Part shown: one piece after another, positions 23,768 through 32,220 of the stretch
Numbering within the stretch: position 1 is the stretch's first letter
Layout of the letters: the number at the start of each line of letters is the position of its first letter
Assembly (NCBI GenBank): GCA_009786535.1
Contig: WQRX01000027.1
Location: 1-45,553, forward strand
Source of the DNA: Defluviitaleaceae bacterium
GTDB taxonomy: Bacteria > Bacillota > Clostridia > Lachnospirales > WQUN01
Reading direction: 5' to 3'
DNA: 45,553 nucleotides
Made by a program: the position numbers and the translations under genes
The notes under the pieces: model-generated
Database searches by the model: none
Told to the model about the DNA's origin: nothing
What the model saw: only the letters and a program-made list of their open reading frames with translations

Positions 23768-24640
23768 ATGCTTTGGTTAATTTACGCCGTTGGGGCGGCG
23801 GTGTTTGCGGCGTTAACAACGGTGCTTGCCAAGGTGGGCATTAGGGATGTGGACTCCCACGTAGCTACGCTGGTGCGCACGGGGGTTGTGCTGGTTTTTG
23901 CGTGGGTGCTGGTTTTTATCGTGGGGGCGCAAGGGGGCATAGGGGAAATTTCTGGGGGGCTGTGGCTGCTGGTGTTGCTTTCGGGGCTTGCTACGGGCGG
24001 GTCATGGCTGTGTTTTTTCCGCGCGTTACAATTGGGTGCGGTAAACAAGGTGGTTCCCATTGATAAAAGCAGTACGATTTTAACCATGGTCCTTGCCTTT
24101 ATTTTCCTTGCCGAGCCTGTAGGCGCGGTTATGCTCATTGGCATGGGGCTAATGGCGCTGGGTACGTGGCTGATGCTGGAAATGGAAAACGATGCCCACA
24201 CCCCAAGTAGTAAAGCATGGCTTTTTTACGCCGTAGCGGCGGCGGTGTTTGCGGCGCTGGTCGCCATTATTGGGCGCTTGGGGGTTGCGGAAATGGACGC
24301 AACCCTATGGACGGCATTACGCACGGGGGTGGTCATTCCGCTAAGCTTTCTTATGGTTTGCATCACAGGCGGGGTAAAAAAGCTAGGGGAAATTAGCCGC
24401 AGAAGCGGGGTATTTTTGGTGCTTTCGGGGGTGGCTACGGGGGTTAGCTGGTTATTCTTCTACCACGCCCTTGCGGTGGGGAACGCAAGCTTGGTTGTAC
24501 CCATCGACAAGCTGAGCATTGTACTTACCATGGGCTTTGCGGCGGTTTTCTTGGGGGAGAAGTTTAGCCGTAGGAGTGTGCTGGGGCTGGCGCTGCTTAC
24601 GGCGGGCACCCTGCTGCCCGTTGTACATTCGCTGGTATAA
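23768..24640 (+). CDS. EamA-family (DMT) transporter
   Basis: 290 residues with ten membrane helices, arranged as two similar halves. The repeated segments are visible: YAVGAAVFAALTTVLAKVGI in the first half and YAVAAAVFAALVAIIGRLGV in the second, and VVPIDKSSTILTM against VVPIDKLSIVLTM. Members export metabolites or drugs; the substrate here is unknown. Start at 23768 behind GGGGG. Confidence 0.93.
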   Translation: MLWLIYAVGAAVFAALTTVLAKVGIRDVDSHVATLVRTGVVLVFAWVLVFIVGAQGGIGEISGGLWLLVLLSGLATGGSWLCFFRALQLGAVNKVVPIDKSSTILTMVLAFIFLAEPVGAVMLIGMGLMALGTWLMLEMENDAHTPSSKAWLFYAVAAAVFAALVAIIGRLGVAEMDATLWTALRTGVVIPLSFLMVCITGGVKKLGEISRRSGVFLVLSGVATGVSWLFFYHALAVGNASLVVPIDKLSIVLTMGFAAVFLGEKFSRRSVLGLALLTAGTLLPVVHSLV

Positions 24641-24651
24641 TGTGGTATAGT
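24633..24651 (+). promoter_or_regulatory. Tandem extended -10 boxes for tldD
   Basis: TGG-TATAAT (24633-24641) and TGG-TATAGT (24643-24651) follow each other at the 3' end of the EamA gene. Either could start transcription of tldD-tldE. Confidence 0.4.
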
Positions 24652-24685
24652 TTGACAATGCACTTCATTTTAAAGGAGGCACGAT

Positions 24686-26068
24686 ATGCTACAAGATTTA
24701 CTTACGGCAAAAAAAGCCGATTTCAAGGACTACACGGAGCTGCGGGCGCAGGTTAATTCCACCCAGCAGGTGACATTACTCTCGGGGAATATGACCGCCA
24801 ACGCGCAAAGCGCTACGGGCGGCGTAGCCGCACGGGTGTACAAGGGCGGGACCTTTGGCTTTGCTTCGGCGGCGGCCTACAACCATGACAGCGTTTCCAA
24901 TGTGCTGAAGGCAGCCACGGATAACGCTATTTTTATGGATTCCCATGTGAAAAAAGGTAAGCCGCCCCTTCCCGTGGTGACGGGGGCAAAAATGGATTTA
25001 CGCAAGTTCCCCAGCGAGCCTATTAACCAAAAATTACTCATCGACTTTGCCAAAGGGCTGGACGAAATGATTGTGAAGAAGTGCAAAAATCTTTCCAGCC
25101 GCACGGTGGTTTCTAACTGCCTTAACATGGAGAAGCTGCTGGTGGTAAGCGACGGCGCGGACAGCCACTTCTACCAGCCCCGCGCCATGGCGTATGTCAT
25201 TATGACGGCAGAAACCAAGGACGGCGACCAAGTGGAATTATTTAAAGCGCTGGGCGGCTTTGGGCATTTTGACGAGCATTTTACCGACCCTTCTGCCTAT
25301 GCGTGGGAAATTGATGAATTGTACGAGCATTTGATGGCGAAACGCGAGGGCGTGTTTGCCGACGCGGGGATGAAAAAATGCATCATCCACCCAGACCTTG
25401 CAGGGATGCTTGCCCATGAAGCGGTGGGGCATACCGTAGAGGCCGACCTTGTGCTGGGCGGCAGTGTGGCAGGCCCGAATTTGAATAAACAAGTGGCGAG
25501 CGAGCTGGTGAGCATGACGGACTTCGCCCACACGGCGTTTGGCAAGACCTGCCCCCTGCCCGTGTATGTGGACGACGAAGGCACACCCGCCGAGGATGCG
25601 ATTCTTATAGACAAGGGCATTCTCAAGGGGTATATGCACAACAAGGAATCGGCGCGGCATTTTGGTGTTACACCACAGGGCAACGCCCGCGCCTTCGCCT
25701 TTAGTGACGAGCCGCTCATCCGTATGCGCAACACGGTTATTTTGCCCGGGCAGTCGAAGCTGGATGATATGATTGCCAGCGTAGAGGACGGTTATTACCT
25801 GATTAAGACGGGGAATGGGCAAGCGGATTCGACGGGCGAGTTCATGTTCTCGGTAGACCTTTCCTATGAAATTAAAGGCGGCAAAATTGGCAAGGCGATA
25901 CGGGAAACCACCATCTCCGGCGTTGCCTTCGAAATGTTAAAAACCGTAGACATGGTAAGCGACGATATGACATGGGACGTGGCGGGCTTCTGCGGAAAAA
26001 AACAACCCATGACATGCAGTATGGGCGGCCCCGCCCTACGCTGTGACATGAATATAGGGGGGCGATAA
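24686..26068 (+). CDS. tldD: TldD metalloprotease subunit
   Basis: 460 residues. TldD carries the catalytic zinc in the TldD/TldE protease, which degrades unfolded or linear peptides and can mature leader-containing peptides. The HExxxH motif is LAHEAVGHTVE (His244, Glu245, His249). The C-terminus GGPALRCDMNIGGR and the block STGEFMFSVDLSYEIKGG are typical. The ribosome site AAAGGAGG is strong. tldE follows one base after the stop, so the two are one operon; no ribosomally made peptide gene was recognised nearby. Confidence 0.95.
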   Translation: MLQDLLTAKKADFKDYTELRAQVNSTQQVTLLSGNMTANAQSATGGVAARVYKGGTFGFASAAAYNHDSVSNVLKAATDNAIFMDSHVKKGKPPLPVVTGAKMDLRKFPSEPINQKLLIDFAKGLDEMIVKKCKNLSSRTVVSNCLNMEKLLVVSDGADSHFYQPRAMAYVIMTAETKDGDQVELFKALGGFGHFDEHFTDPSAYAWEIDELYEHLMAKREGVFADAGMKKCIIHPDLAGMLAHEAVGHTVEADLVLGGSVAGPNLNKQVASELVSMTDFAHTAFGKTCPLPVYVDDEGTPAEDAILIDKGILKGYMHNKESARHFGVTPQGNARAFAFSDEPLIRMRNTVILPGQSKLDDMIASVEDGYYLIKTGNGQADSTGEFMFSVDLSYEIKGGKIGKAIRETTISGVAFEMLKTVDMVSDDMTWDVAGFCGKKQPMTCSMGGPALRCDMNIGGR

Positions 26069-26069
26069 T

Positions 26070-27359
26070 ATGAAGGACATAGCCAACTACGCCTTACAGG
26101 TCATGAAAAAAGCAGGGGCGGACAAGGCCGCCTGCACCGCAGGGCAAGGCAGAAAAGACGAGTTTAACGTAGAGGCCAACAACTTTACCCTGTTGCGCAC
26201 CAATTTTAGCGATTCCCTTCATTTAAAAGTGCTGGTAGACGGGAAAAAAGGCACAACCACCATCAACAAGCTGGACAAGGATTCCATTGATAAAGCCGTA
26301 GAAGAATGCGTAGCCCTTGCCAAGCAGGGCACCCCCGACGAGGCGGAGGACATCGCACCCCTTGCCACCAACAAGGATTTCGACCAAAAAATTGGCGGCT
26401 TTGACGCGGCAAAGCTTTTCTCCCGCTCCCAAGAATTTTTGACCCAAGTGAAGGACGAAATGCCCAAAATTATGATTGAGGGCATGACGGCAGAATTTAA
26501 CAGTGGCTGTACCACCTACGCCAATTCCAACGGCGTGTGCTTCACCAACGAGAGCGAAAGCTACAACGCGGGCTCCTCCTTTAACGCGGTGGAGGGGGAC
26601 AAAACCTCTTCCTTCAACTATTACTACTCCGCCTTGGCGAACCTAAACACGCCTTTCATCGACCTGGGCATGACGCGCACCCTTTTTGAAGAATCGGTAC
26701 GCTCCCTAACGCCGCGGGGCTTCGATGGCAAGCATGTGGGGAAAATTATCGTAACCCCTGCCGCCGCCGACATGCTGTGGCACACGATTTTCGGTTGCTT
26801 CTTAGACGATTTTTCCATGATACAGGGCACAAGCCGCTGGAAGGACGCCCTTAACACCAAGGTAACCGACAGCAAGCTAACCCTACGCACCTCGCCCTTG
26901 CACCCCCTCATCGTAGGCGGCGAACGCGTTACGGGGGATGGCTTCGAGAGCGTAAACCAGGACTACATCAAAGAGGGCGTGCTTACCTCCTTTGACCTGT
27001 CCCTATACGCCGCCAACAAGACGGGCAAGCCCCGCGCGGGCAACAATGCCTGGAGCTTGGAGGTTTTACCCGGCGACATGCCCTATGCAGACATGCTTAA
27101 GGGCGTAGACCGCGGCATACTCATTAACCGTTTTTCAGGCGCCCAGCCGGGCCCGTCGGGGGATGTTTCCGGCGTGGCGAAAAATAGCTTCCTCATCGAA
27201 AACGGCACCGTTACCGACGCGCTGGTAGAGACCATGGTTAGCTTCAACCTTGTAGATGTGCTGCAAAACATTGTAGGCATTTCCCGCGAAGTAAATGCCG
27301 ATGGCTACGGCGTGCTGCCTTGGATTTGCTTGGATGGGGTTACGATTTCCGGGGCGTGA
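26070..27359 (+). CDS. tldE: TldE (PmbA) protease subunit
   Basis: 429 residues. It is the non-catalytic partner of TldD in the dimer. It shares the fold but lacks the HExxxH motif. Blocks such as NNFTLLRTNFSDSLHLKVLVDGKKG, read here as the N-terminal core, and SEPSGDVSG-type loop (AQPGPSGDVSGVAKNSFLIENG) are characteristic. It begins one base after the tldD stop, behind GGGGGG. Confidence 0.94.
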   Translation: MKDIANYALQVMKKAGADKAACTAGQGRKDEFNVEANNFTLLRTNFSDSLHLKVLVDGKKGTTTINKLDKDSIDKAVEECVALAKQGTPDEAEDIAPLATNKDFDQKIGGFDAAKLFSRSQEFLTQVKDEMPKIMIEGMTAEFNSGCTTYANSNGVCFTNESESYNAGSSFNAVEGDKTSSFNYYYSALANLNTPFIDLGMTRTLFEESVRSLTPRGFDGKHVGKIIVTPAAADMLWHTIFGCFLDDFSMIQGTSRWKDALNTKVTDSKLTLRTSPLHPLIVGGERVTGDGFESVNQDYIKEGVLTSFDLSLYAANKTGKPRAGNNAWSLEVLPGDMPYADMLKGVDRGILINRFSGAQPGPSGDVSGVAKNSFLIENGTVTDALVETMVSFNLVDVLQNIVGISREVNADGYGVLPWICLDGVTISGA

Positions 27360-27374
27360 AAGGATGCTGGAAAG

Positions 27375-27443
27375 TCAAAAGATTAAGACCTTGGGGACGC
27401 TGTCCCCAAACCCCTGCTCGCTTTTTGAAAAAAGCGAGGCAAA
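27375..27443. repeat. Two-hairpin dispersed repeat, copy R3
   Basis: Left flank AAAAGATTAAGACC, hairpin TTGGGGAC/GTCCCCAA (27391-27409), then ACCCC and a second hairpin with 10-bp arms CTCGCTTTTT/AAAAAGCGAG (27417-27438). It is oriented like R2. Confidence 0.75.
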
Positions 27444-27483
27444 AACTTATAATTGGACACAGTGATATTTGTCCCAAAATTTT

Positions 27484-27514
27484 GAAGCCAGCGTATGCTG
27501 GCTTCGATTTTTTT
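27484..27514 (+). terminator. Rho-independent terminator downstream of tldE
   Basis: A 9-bp stem (GAAGCCAGC/GCTGGCTTC), a 4-base loop, then GA and seven T. It lies between repeat copies R3 and R4. Confidence 0.85.
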
Positions 27515-27544
27515 GATGATAAATAACATACCAAGCGCAAAAAT

Positions 27545-27622
27545 AAAGTTTGGGTCGAGCCTTTTTAAAGGCTTGCAGGGGTGTGGGGGCAGCGCCCCCA
27601 CGGTTTTAATCTTTTAATCCCT
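27545..27622. repeat. Two-hairpin dispersed repeat, copy R4 (inverted)
   Basis: On the minus strand: left flank AAAAGATTAAAACC, hairpin GTGGGGGC/GCCCCCAC (27583-27601), ACACCCC, hairpin AGCCTTT/AAAGGCT (27558-27573) and the tail CGACCCAAAC. It is inverted relative to R3. The rest of 27360-27716 holds only these repeats, the terminator and the murA leader. Confidence 0.75.
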
Positions 27623-27716
27623 TGACCTTAATTATTTCCCAAAAAATACCCCTGTTTACCGCCTCGCTTTCCTGTCAATAATAATCACTAAACGACAAAA
27701 AGACAGGCGGGATGGA

Positions 27717-28982
27717 ATGTCAGACAAATTTATCATCACCCCCAACGGCGCGCTCACAGGCGACGTGCATATAAGCGGCGCAAAAAACGCGGTACTGCCC
27801 GTGCTTGCGGCAACCTTGCTTACAGGGCAACCCTGTACAGTACAAAACGTACCCGATTTAAGCGATGTGGAAGCCATGTGCGGGCTACTGGAATCCCTTG
27901 GCGCGGGCACTTCATTTGACGCAAGCAAGGGCAATTTAACCGTATGTGCGGAAAATTTAAATACGCATGAAGCAGCCTACGAATGGGTGGGTAAGCTTCG
28001 TGCATCTTTTTTAATTATCGGACCTATGCTTGCGCGGCTGGGTAAGGCGAAAATTCCGCTGCCTGGGGGCTGTGCCATTGGTTCGCGCCCCGTGGATTTG
28101 CATTTAAAGGGACTTGCCGCCATGGGGGCGGAAATTGAGCATACCCACGGTTTTATCTGCGCCAGCGCACCCAAATTGCGCGGGGCAAAAATTTATTTGG
28201 ACTTTCCAAGCGTTGGCGCAACAGAAAGCATAATGATGGCAGCGGCGCTGGCGGAAGGGCAAACCATCATGGAAAACTGCGCCGTAGAGCCGGAAATTGT
28301 AGACCTCGCCAATTTCCTGAACGCGGCAGGGGCAGATATACGCGGCGCAGGTACGGATACGGTAAAAATTAACGGGACGCGGGCGCTGCGCGGCGTAACC
28401 CATGCCGTAATCCCCGACCGCATTGAAGCGGGCACATTTATGGTAGCGGCGGCACTAACGCGGGGCGACATTCATTTAACTAATGTAATGGCAGACCATT
28501 TGAAGCCCGTCACCGCCAAGCTAAAGGAAGTAAATGTAAACGTAATGGAAACGGAAAGCGGACTGCGCGTTTTTCATGACCCGACCATGGAGGTTATCGC
28601 CACGGATATAAAAACAATGCCCTTCCCGGGCTTCCCCACCGATATGCAGGCGTTTTTTATGTCCCTTATGGCAACGGCAGCGGGGACGAGCATCATCACC
28701 GAAACGGTTTTCGAAAACCGCTTTATGCAAGTAGGCGAATTAAAACGCATGGGTGCAGAAATTAAAATTGAAAGCCGAAGCGCCGTCATCGAGGGCGTAC
28801 CCAAGCTGGCGGGGGCACAGGTAACGGCAAGCGATTTGCGTGCGGGGGCGGGGCTAATGCTTGCCGCCTTAAACGCCGACGGCGTTACAGAGCTGGGCGG
28901 TGTTAGCCACATCGACCGCGGTTACTGTGCCTTAGAAGCGCGGTTAAACCGTCTTGGTGCGGACATACAGCGTATTTCATAG
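27717..28982 (+). CDS. murA: UDP-N-acetylglucosamine 1-carboxyvinyltransferase
   Basis: 421 residues, full length. It catalyses the first committed step of peptidoglycan synthesis, adding enolpyruvate from PEP to UDP-GlcNAc. The active-site cysteine is Cys119 in GGCAIGSRPVDLH; a Cys here means fosfomycin-sensitive in principle. The start SGAKNAVLPVLAA block, the FMVAAALTRGD motif and the LRAGAGLMLAALNADG segment are typical. The ribosome site is weak (GGCGGGATGGA). murA followed by spoIIQ is the order in sporulating Firmicutes, though spoIID is missing between them. Confidence 0.97.
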   Translation: MSDKFIITPNGALTGDVHISGAKNAVLPVLAATLLTGQPCTVQNVPDLSDVEAMCGLLESLGAGTSFDASKGNLTVCAENLNTHEAAYEWVGKLRASFLIIGPMLARLGKAKIPLPGGCAIGSRPVDLHLKGLAAMGAEIEHTHGFICASAPKLRGAKIYLDFPSVGATESIMMAAALAEGQTIMENCAVEPEIVDLANFLNAAGADIRGAGTDTVKINGTRALRGVTHAVIPDRIEAGTFMVAAALTRGDIHLTNVMADHLKPVTAKLKEVNVNVMETESGLRVFHDPTMEVIATDIKTMPFPGFPTDMQAFFMSLMATAAGTSIITETVFENRFMQVGELKRMGAEIKIESRSAVIEGVPKLAGAQVTASDLRAGAGLMLAALNADGVTELGGVSHIDRGYCALEARLNRLGADIQRIS

Positions 28983-29012
28983 ACACGCCCCACAAATTTC
29001 CAATTATGGATG

Positions 29013-29043
29013 TTTAAAACATTCCCTCGCGGGGCAATACTCC
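29013..29043 (+). promoter_or_regulatory. Candidate sigma-F (forespore) promoter
   Basis: GTTTA (29013-29017), a 16-base spacer and GGCAATACTC (29034-29043). The -10 fits GGnnAnAnTn fully and the -35 differs from GTATA at one place. spoIIQ is sigma-F controlled in Bacillus, so position and gene identity agree. A 7-bp hairpin (CCTCATA/TATGAGG, 29043-29066) overlaps the -10 end and the ribosome site. Confidence 0.45.
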
Positions 29044-29072
29044 TCATACATCAAAAAATATGAGGTGAGTGA

Positions 29073-30005
29073 ATGAAGAACACACAGAACAGTATTTTTA
29101 GGAAGAAAGGTTTTTTTATCGCGCTGTATTCGTGCCTTGGTGCGGTGGCGGTTTTGGCGCTGGTAATTACCTTTAGCCCCTTAGGCGGGCGCGACCCGTA
29201 TGCAGAGGACGCCGCCCCCGTAGGTGCAGACCAAGTACTTCCCTATCAGCAGCAAATTGAAGCCCGCACCGACGACGAGGCATGGTTTCGCCCGCGTCCA
29301 ACGCCAACGCCTGCACCGCAGCCAATTCCTACTCCCGTACCGCAGCCTGTAACGCCGCAGCCCCCTGCGGTGCGCCCCCCTGCAACGCCTCCTGCCGTTC
29401 CCACCGCGCCTACGCCTCCTGCAACGGGCGAAACGATACAGCCCAACGGAACACCCGCGGTAACGCCTTCCCCCGCACCCCGCGTAACGGGTGCCGTCGA
29501 AGCCCCTTACGTTCCCGCCGCATCGTATGAAGACGCAGCCCCTGTAATCCCCTTCGCAGCATTGCCCGCAACCTTTGTGCCGTTTACCCACAATGACCGT
29601 ATGATATGGCCTGTAGAGGGCGAAATTCTGATGGACTTTGACGCCTATACGCTGGTATACGACCCAACGCTGGACCGTTTTGCCATTAACGAGGACATTC
29701 GCGTAGCTGCCCAAGAAGGTACGCCCGTACGTGCGGGTGCAGACGGACGTGTAATTTCCATCGGCAATAACGTTGTGCAGGGCAATTATGTATTGGTTGA
29801 CCATGGAAACGGCTGGATAGCTCGCTACGGTCAGCTCATGGACGCCATCATGGTGAATGAAGGCGATGTAATACGCACGGGGCAGGTAATTGGCGGCGTT
29901 GGTCAGCCATCTTACTTCGGCACCATGCTGGGAACGCATCTCAATTTCCAACTAACCCACGAGGGCGATGTAACCAATCCGCATTTGGTTTTGACGGAGC
30001 GCTAA
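29073..30005 (+). CDS. spoIIQ: SpoIIQ-like M23 protein with degenerate active site
   Basis: 310 residues. A single N-terminal membrane helix (about 15-35) is followed by a long Pro/Thr/Ala linker (about 70-135) and an M23 (LytM-type) domain at about 180-310. The zinc-binding residues of active M23 enzymes are not kept: HxxxD appears as FAINEDI, the central His as Gln in YGQL, and the final HxH as HLN. Bacillus SpoIIQ is likewise inactive and serves as the forespore half of the SpoIIQ-SpoIIIAH channel. The location after murA and the candidate sigma-F promoter support that identity. GAGGTGAG precedes the ATG. Confidence 0.75.
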   Translation: MKNTQNSIFRKKGFFIALYSCLGAVAVLALVITFSPLGGRDPYAEDAAPVGADQVLPYQQQIEARTDDEAWFRPRPTPTPAPQPIPTPVPQPVTPQPPAVRPPATPPAVPTAPTPPATGETIQPNGTPAVTPSPAPRVTGAVEAPYVPAASYEDAAPVIPFAALPATFVPFTHNDRMIWPVEGEILMDFDAYTLVYDPTLDRFAINEDIRVAAQEGTPVRAGADGRVISIGNNVVQGNYVLVDHGNGWIARYGQLMDAIMVNEGDVIRTGQVIGGVGQPSYFGTMLGTHLNFQLTHEGDVTNPHLVLTER

Positions 30006-30028
30006 GGTTTCATCAAAACTTTGTTAAT

Positions 30029-30058
30029 GGGAGTTGTCGTTATCGGCAACTCCTTTTT
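30029..30058 (+). terminator. Terminator of the SpoIIQ-like gene
   Basis: GGAGTTG/CAACTCC arms around a 10-base loop with an extra CG pairing, followed by TTTTT. Confidence 0.8.
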
Positions 30059-30060
30059 AT

Positions 30061-31593
30061 TTACTGCGGATAGCGATAATTTTCAATAAACCGCAGCACA
30101 CGATACAGGCTTACATTTGGGTTTACCCACAAGTCGGGGGCAAAGCCAACGCCGTCGAAGGGTTGCAAATGGGTTGGCGCACTCATGGATACGCCGAAAC
30201 GAATATCCAAGCGGCTGTGGGGTAATATTGTGTTACCCATGTTTCCGCTGATTAGCACGCCCATGGTGGGTGTGCCTACGATAAGTACATTTTCCAACTG
30301 GCGTAATAGCCCTACGAACGCATCTCCCGCAGAGCCTACTGCACTGTCGGTAAGTACGATAAGTAAATTTTCATTGGGAATGAAGGTCGGTTCATCTTCG
30401 TGGGGCCAGATATGCCACCTGGGGGGCGATGCAACGGGCATAAAAGGTTGCAACGCATTTATCGAGTGGGAATAGCGGCGAATGTGCGTAAACATCATAT
30501 CAAAGCGGACCGGGAAGCGGGTGTACTGTTCTATCCAGCCGAAGGCAAAACCATCACTGCCGCCCGAGTGCCCGCGTAAATCAAGAATAAGCACAGGCTC
30601 GTTGCGCAGTTGGCGACCCGTGCGTTGGAACCGCCATAACGTACGCTCGTTTGTATCGTGCAGCCGTCGGTTTTCCAATATGGGAACGCCGTTTTCCTCG
30701 CGCAGGGTGTGTACATTTGTGTGGGAAACGGCGGCATTTTCTATGGCATCTACGGGAATGGAACGCGTATACCGTTCGGGCGAAGTCATATTTTGCAATT
30801 CCACAAAAATATCCGGCGGGTTTGCATCATCATCGGGGCGTAAGCCGTACACCCGATAGCCAAACACGTAGGCGAGCGACCCTTGGCGGGTAAGCGTGGG
30901 TAAAATCTGCGCGTTTGTTTCCAGCACAAGGTAGGTTATACCGTCTATTGGCAAGAAATAATTGCCGTCCTGCGCGTACATAAAATACGTGTGATTCATA
31001 AATAATACACTACGCACGCCCACACTCTGCCAGCCCAGCCAGAAGTGATTGTCCGCAATTGCGCCGCGTAGCGCGGGCAAAAGCAAGTCATGCAGGTAAT
31101 CATGTACCGAAAGTGGGTTGGGTTTGTGTGTTAAGTTTAGCCGTATTTTTTCATGCAGCGGCGCAAAAACGGCGTCGCCGCCAAAATAGCCATAGGCGCC
31201 GTAGCCATAACGCAGCAGCATGAATAGAAAATCCAACTCTTCTTCAATTTCTGCATGGGAAAGTGCGGCAGGGGTTGGTATGTCTGCTTCCGCGTAGCTA
31301 CGAATGCGCTGTGCGAAGTGGTAGTCGTCCATCGCGCTCATATTTGGTGTAAGAAAGCCTTCGATGATGTACGAAAAATTTTCCACCCTCGGCGGGAAAG
31401 TGGCGTGGCGGTTTGCGTCCATAATTTGGCGTACTTCATCGGGCACGTTTACGGGATTGGGGCGCGGTGTGCCTTCCCGCAGCATAAAAACCCACAGCCC
31501 GCCTGTTATAAAAAGAAGGCACAGCAATCCCGCGAGGATAAGCTGTTTATGTAAATGGAATGTCATTTGTAATTTAAGCAATCGCATGTTCAT
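30061..31593 (-). CDS. S41-like peptidase protein, membrane-anchored
   Basis: 510 residues. One helix at about 14-35 anchors it outside the cell. The C-terminal half has the S41 (C-terminal processing peptidase) look: LILDLRGHSGGSDGFAFGW, then LTDSAVGSAGDAF with the candidate nucleophile Ser and IVGTPTMG. The usual catalytic Lys after that block is not obvious (the segment reads GTPTMGVLISGNM), so activity is uncertain. No PDZ domain is seen. The start at 31593 is chosen because a promoter -10 (TATAAT) ends six bases earlier and there is no ribosome site; a TTG 20 codons upstream overlaps the -35 and is unlikely. Confidence 0.78.
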   Translation of the reverse strand: MNMRLLKLQMTFHLHKQLILAGLLCLLFITGGLWVFMLREGTPRPNPVNVPDEVRQIMDANRHATFPPRVENFSYIIEGFLTPNMSAMDDYHFAQRIRSYAEADIPTPAALSHAEIEEELDFLFMLLRYGYGAYGYFGGDAVFAPLHEKIRLNLTHKPNPLSVHDYLHDLLLPALRGAIADNHFWLGWQSVGVRSVLFMNHTYFMYAQDGNYFLPIDGITYLVLETNAQILPTLTRQGSLAYVFGYRVYGLRPDDDANPPDIFVELQNMTSPERYTRSIPVDAIENAAVSHTNVHTLREENGVPILENRRLHDTNERTLWRFQRTGRQLRNEPVLILDLRGHSGGSDGFAFGWIEQYTRFPVRFDMMFTHIRRYSHSINALQPFMPVASPPRWHIWPHEDEPTFIPNENLLIVLTDSAVGSAGDAFVGLLRQLENVLIVGTPTMGVLISGNMGNTILPHSRLDIRFGVSMSAPTHLQPFDGVGFAPDLWVNPNVSLYRVLRFIENYRYPQ

Positions 31594-31628
31594 GTCGTAA
31601 TTATATATTTTGTGCCATAAAATGGCAA
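31594..31628 (-). promoter_or_regulatory. Promoter with start point at the S41-like ATG (leaderless)
   Basis: -35 TTGCCA (plus 31623-31628), a 17-base spacer and -10 TATAAT (plus 31600-31605), six bases, then ATG at 31593. It is the best promoter in the window. Confidence 0.7.
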
Positions 31629-31738
31629 GGTAAGGGTACATATTTTTCTTCAATTTTCTAAGAATAATCGGGTGAAGCGAATTTATTCGTTATATCACGT
31701 ATCAAAGCTCGATATTTGATAGAAAGGGGCAACTTACC

Positions 31739-31921
31739 ATGACAGGCTTAAAACAATCCGAACTTAACTGGATACGCGAATCCGTTAGCGGGCATATGGT
31801 TTCGTCGTGCAAATTAAGCGATTATGCAAACCAAGTGCAAGACCCGCAATTGCAACAAATGTTTTCCAAATCTTCCAAAGACGCCAAAAAGGCGGCGCAA
31901 GACCTAATTAAAATGCTATAA
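31739..31921 (+). CDS. Small Coat F-like spore protein
   Basis: 60 residues, helical, with the segment DYANQVQDPQLQQMFSKSS resembling part of the Coat F fold. It is placed directly upstream of a fuller Coat F gene, 18 bases away, so the two form one unit. The ribosome site is AAAGGGG. An AT-rich hairpin (TATCAAA/TTTGATA, 31700-31721) lies just before it. Confidence 0.7.
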   Translation: MTGLKQSELNWIRESVSGHMVSSCKLSDYANQVQDPQLQQMFSKSSKDAKKAAQDLIKML

Positions 31922-31939
31922 CGAAAAGGAGTGAATAAA

Positions 31940-32200
31940 ATGAGCGAAAAAGATATCGTACTAGATGTGCTTTCGGGCGTTAAGTCCAGCTTAACGGGCT
32001 ACGCAACTATGATAACCGAAACCGCAAACCCCGAATTGCGTCAAACCTTCCAGCAAATGCGCGACGGTGACGAAAAATTCCAATACGACCTGTATAAAAT
32101 TGCTTCCCAAAAGGGTTATTACGTGAATTCCCCCGCAGCCAATGAAGATGCCGTAAACCAGTTACGCGCCACACTAAGCGGCGGTATGACAGCTTGCTAG
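31940..32200 (+). CDS. Coat F (CotF-like) spore coat protein
   Basis: 86 residues. It matches the Coat F domain: LSGVKSSLTGYATMITETANPELR and FQYDLYKIASQKGYYVN are its two helices and the closing Gly-Tyr-Tyr. These proteins are components of the spore coat. The start at 31940 follows GGAG by eight bases; a GTG nine bases upstream overlaps that site. It ends in GGMTAC. Confidence 0.85.
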   Translation: MSEKDIVLDVLSGVKSSLTGYATMITETANPELRQTFQQMRDGDEKFQYDLYKIASQKGYYVNSPAANEDAVNQLRATLSGGMTAC

Positions 32201-32220
32201 TATAGCTTAAATTTTAACGT

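Noticed and set aside
25238..25822. A 194-codon minus-strand frame inside tldD
   Set aside because: Antisense to the HExxxH region of TldD.
27391..27601. Insertion sequence or transposon ends
   Set aside because: R3 and R4 are inverted repeats around a terminator, but no transposase frame lies between them; they are copies of a short palindromic family.
27375..27622. CRISPR array
   Set aside because: Palindromic units recur but at irregular spacing, in opposite orientations and with variable hairpins; no uniform spacers or cas genes.
29181..29951. A 256-codon minus-strand frame opposite the SpoIIQ-like gene
   Set aside because: It is antisense to a recognisable M23 domain, is full of Arg, Gly and Tyr from GC-rich complement, and has no family or ribosome site.
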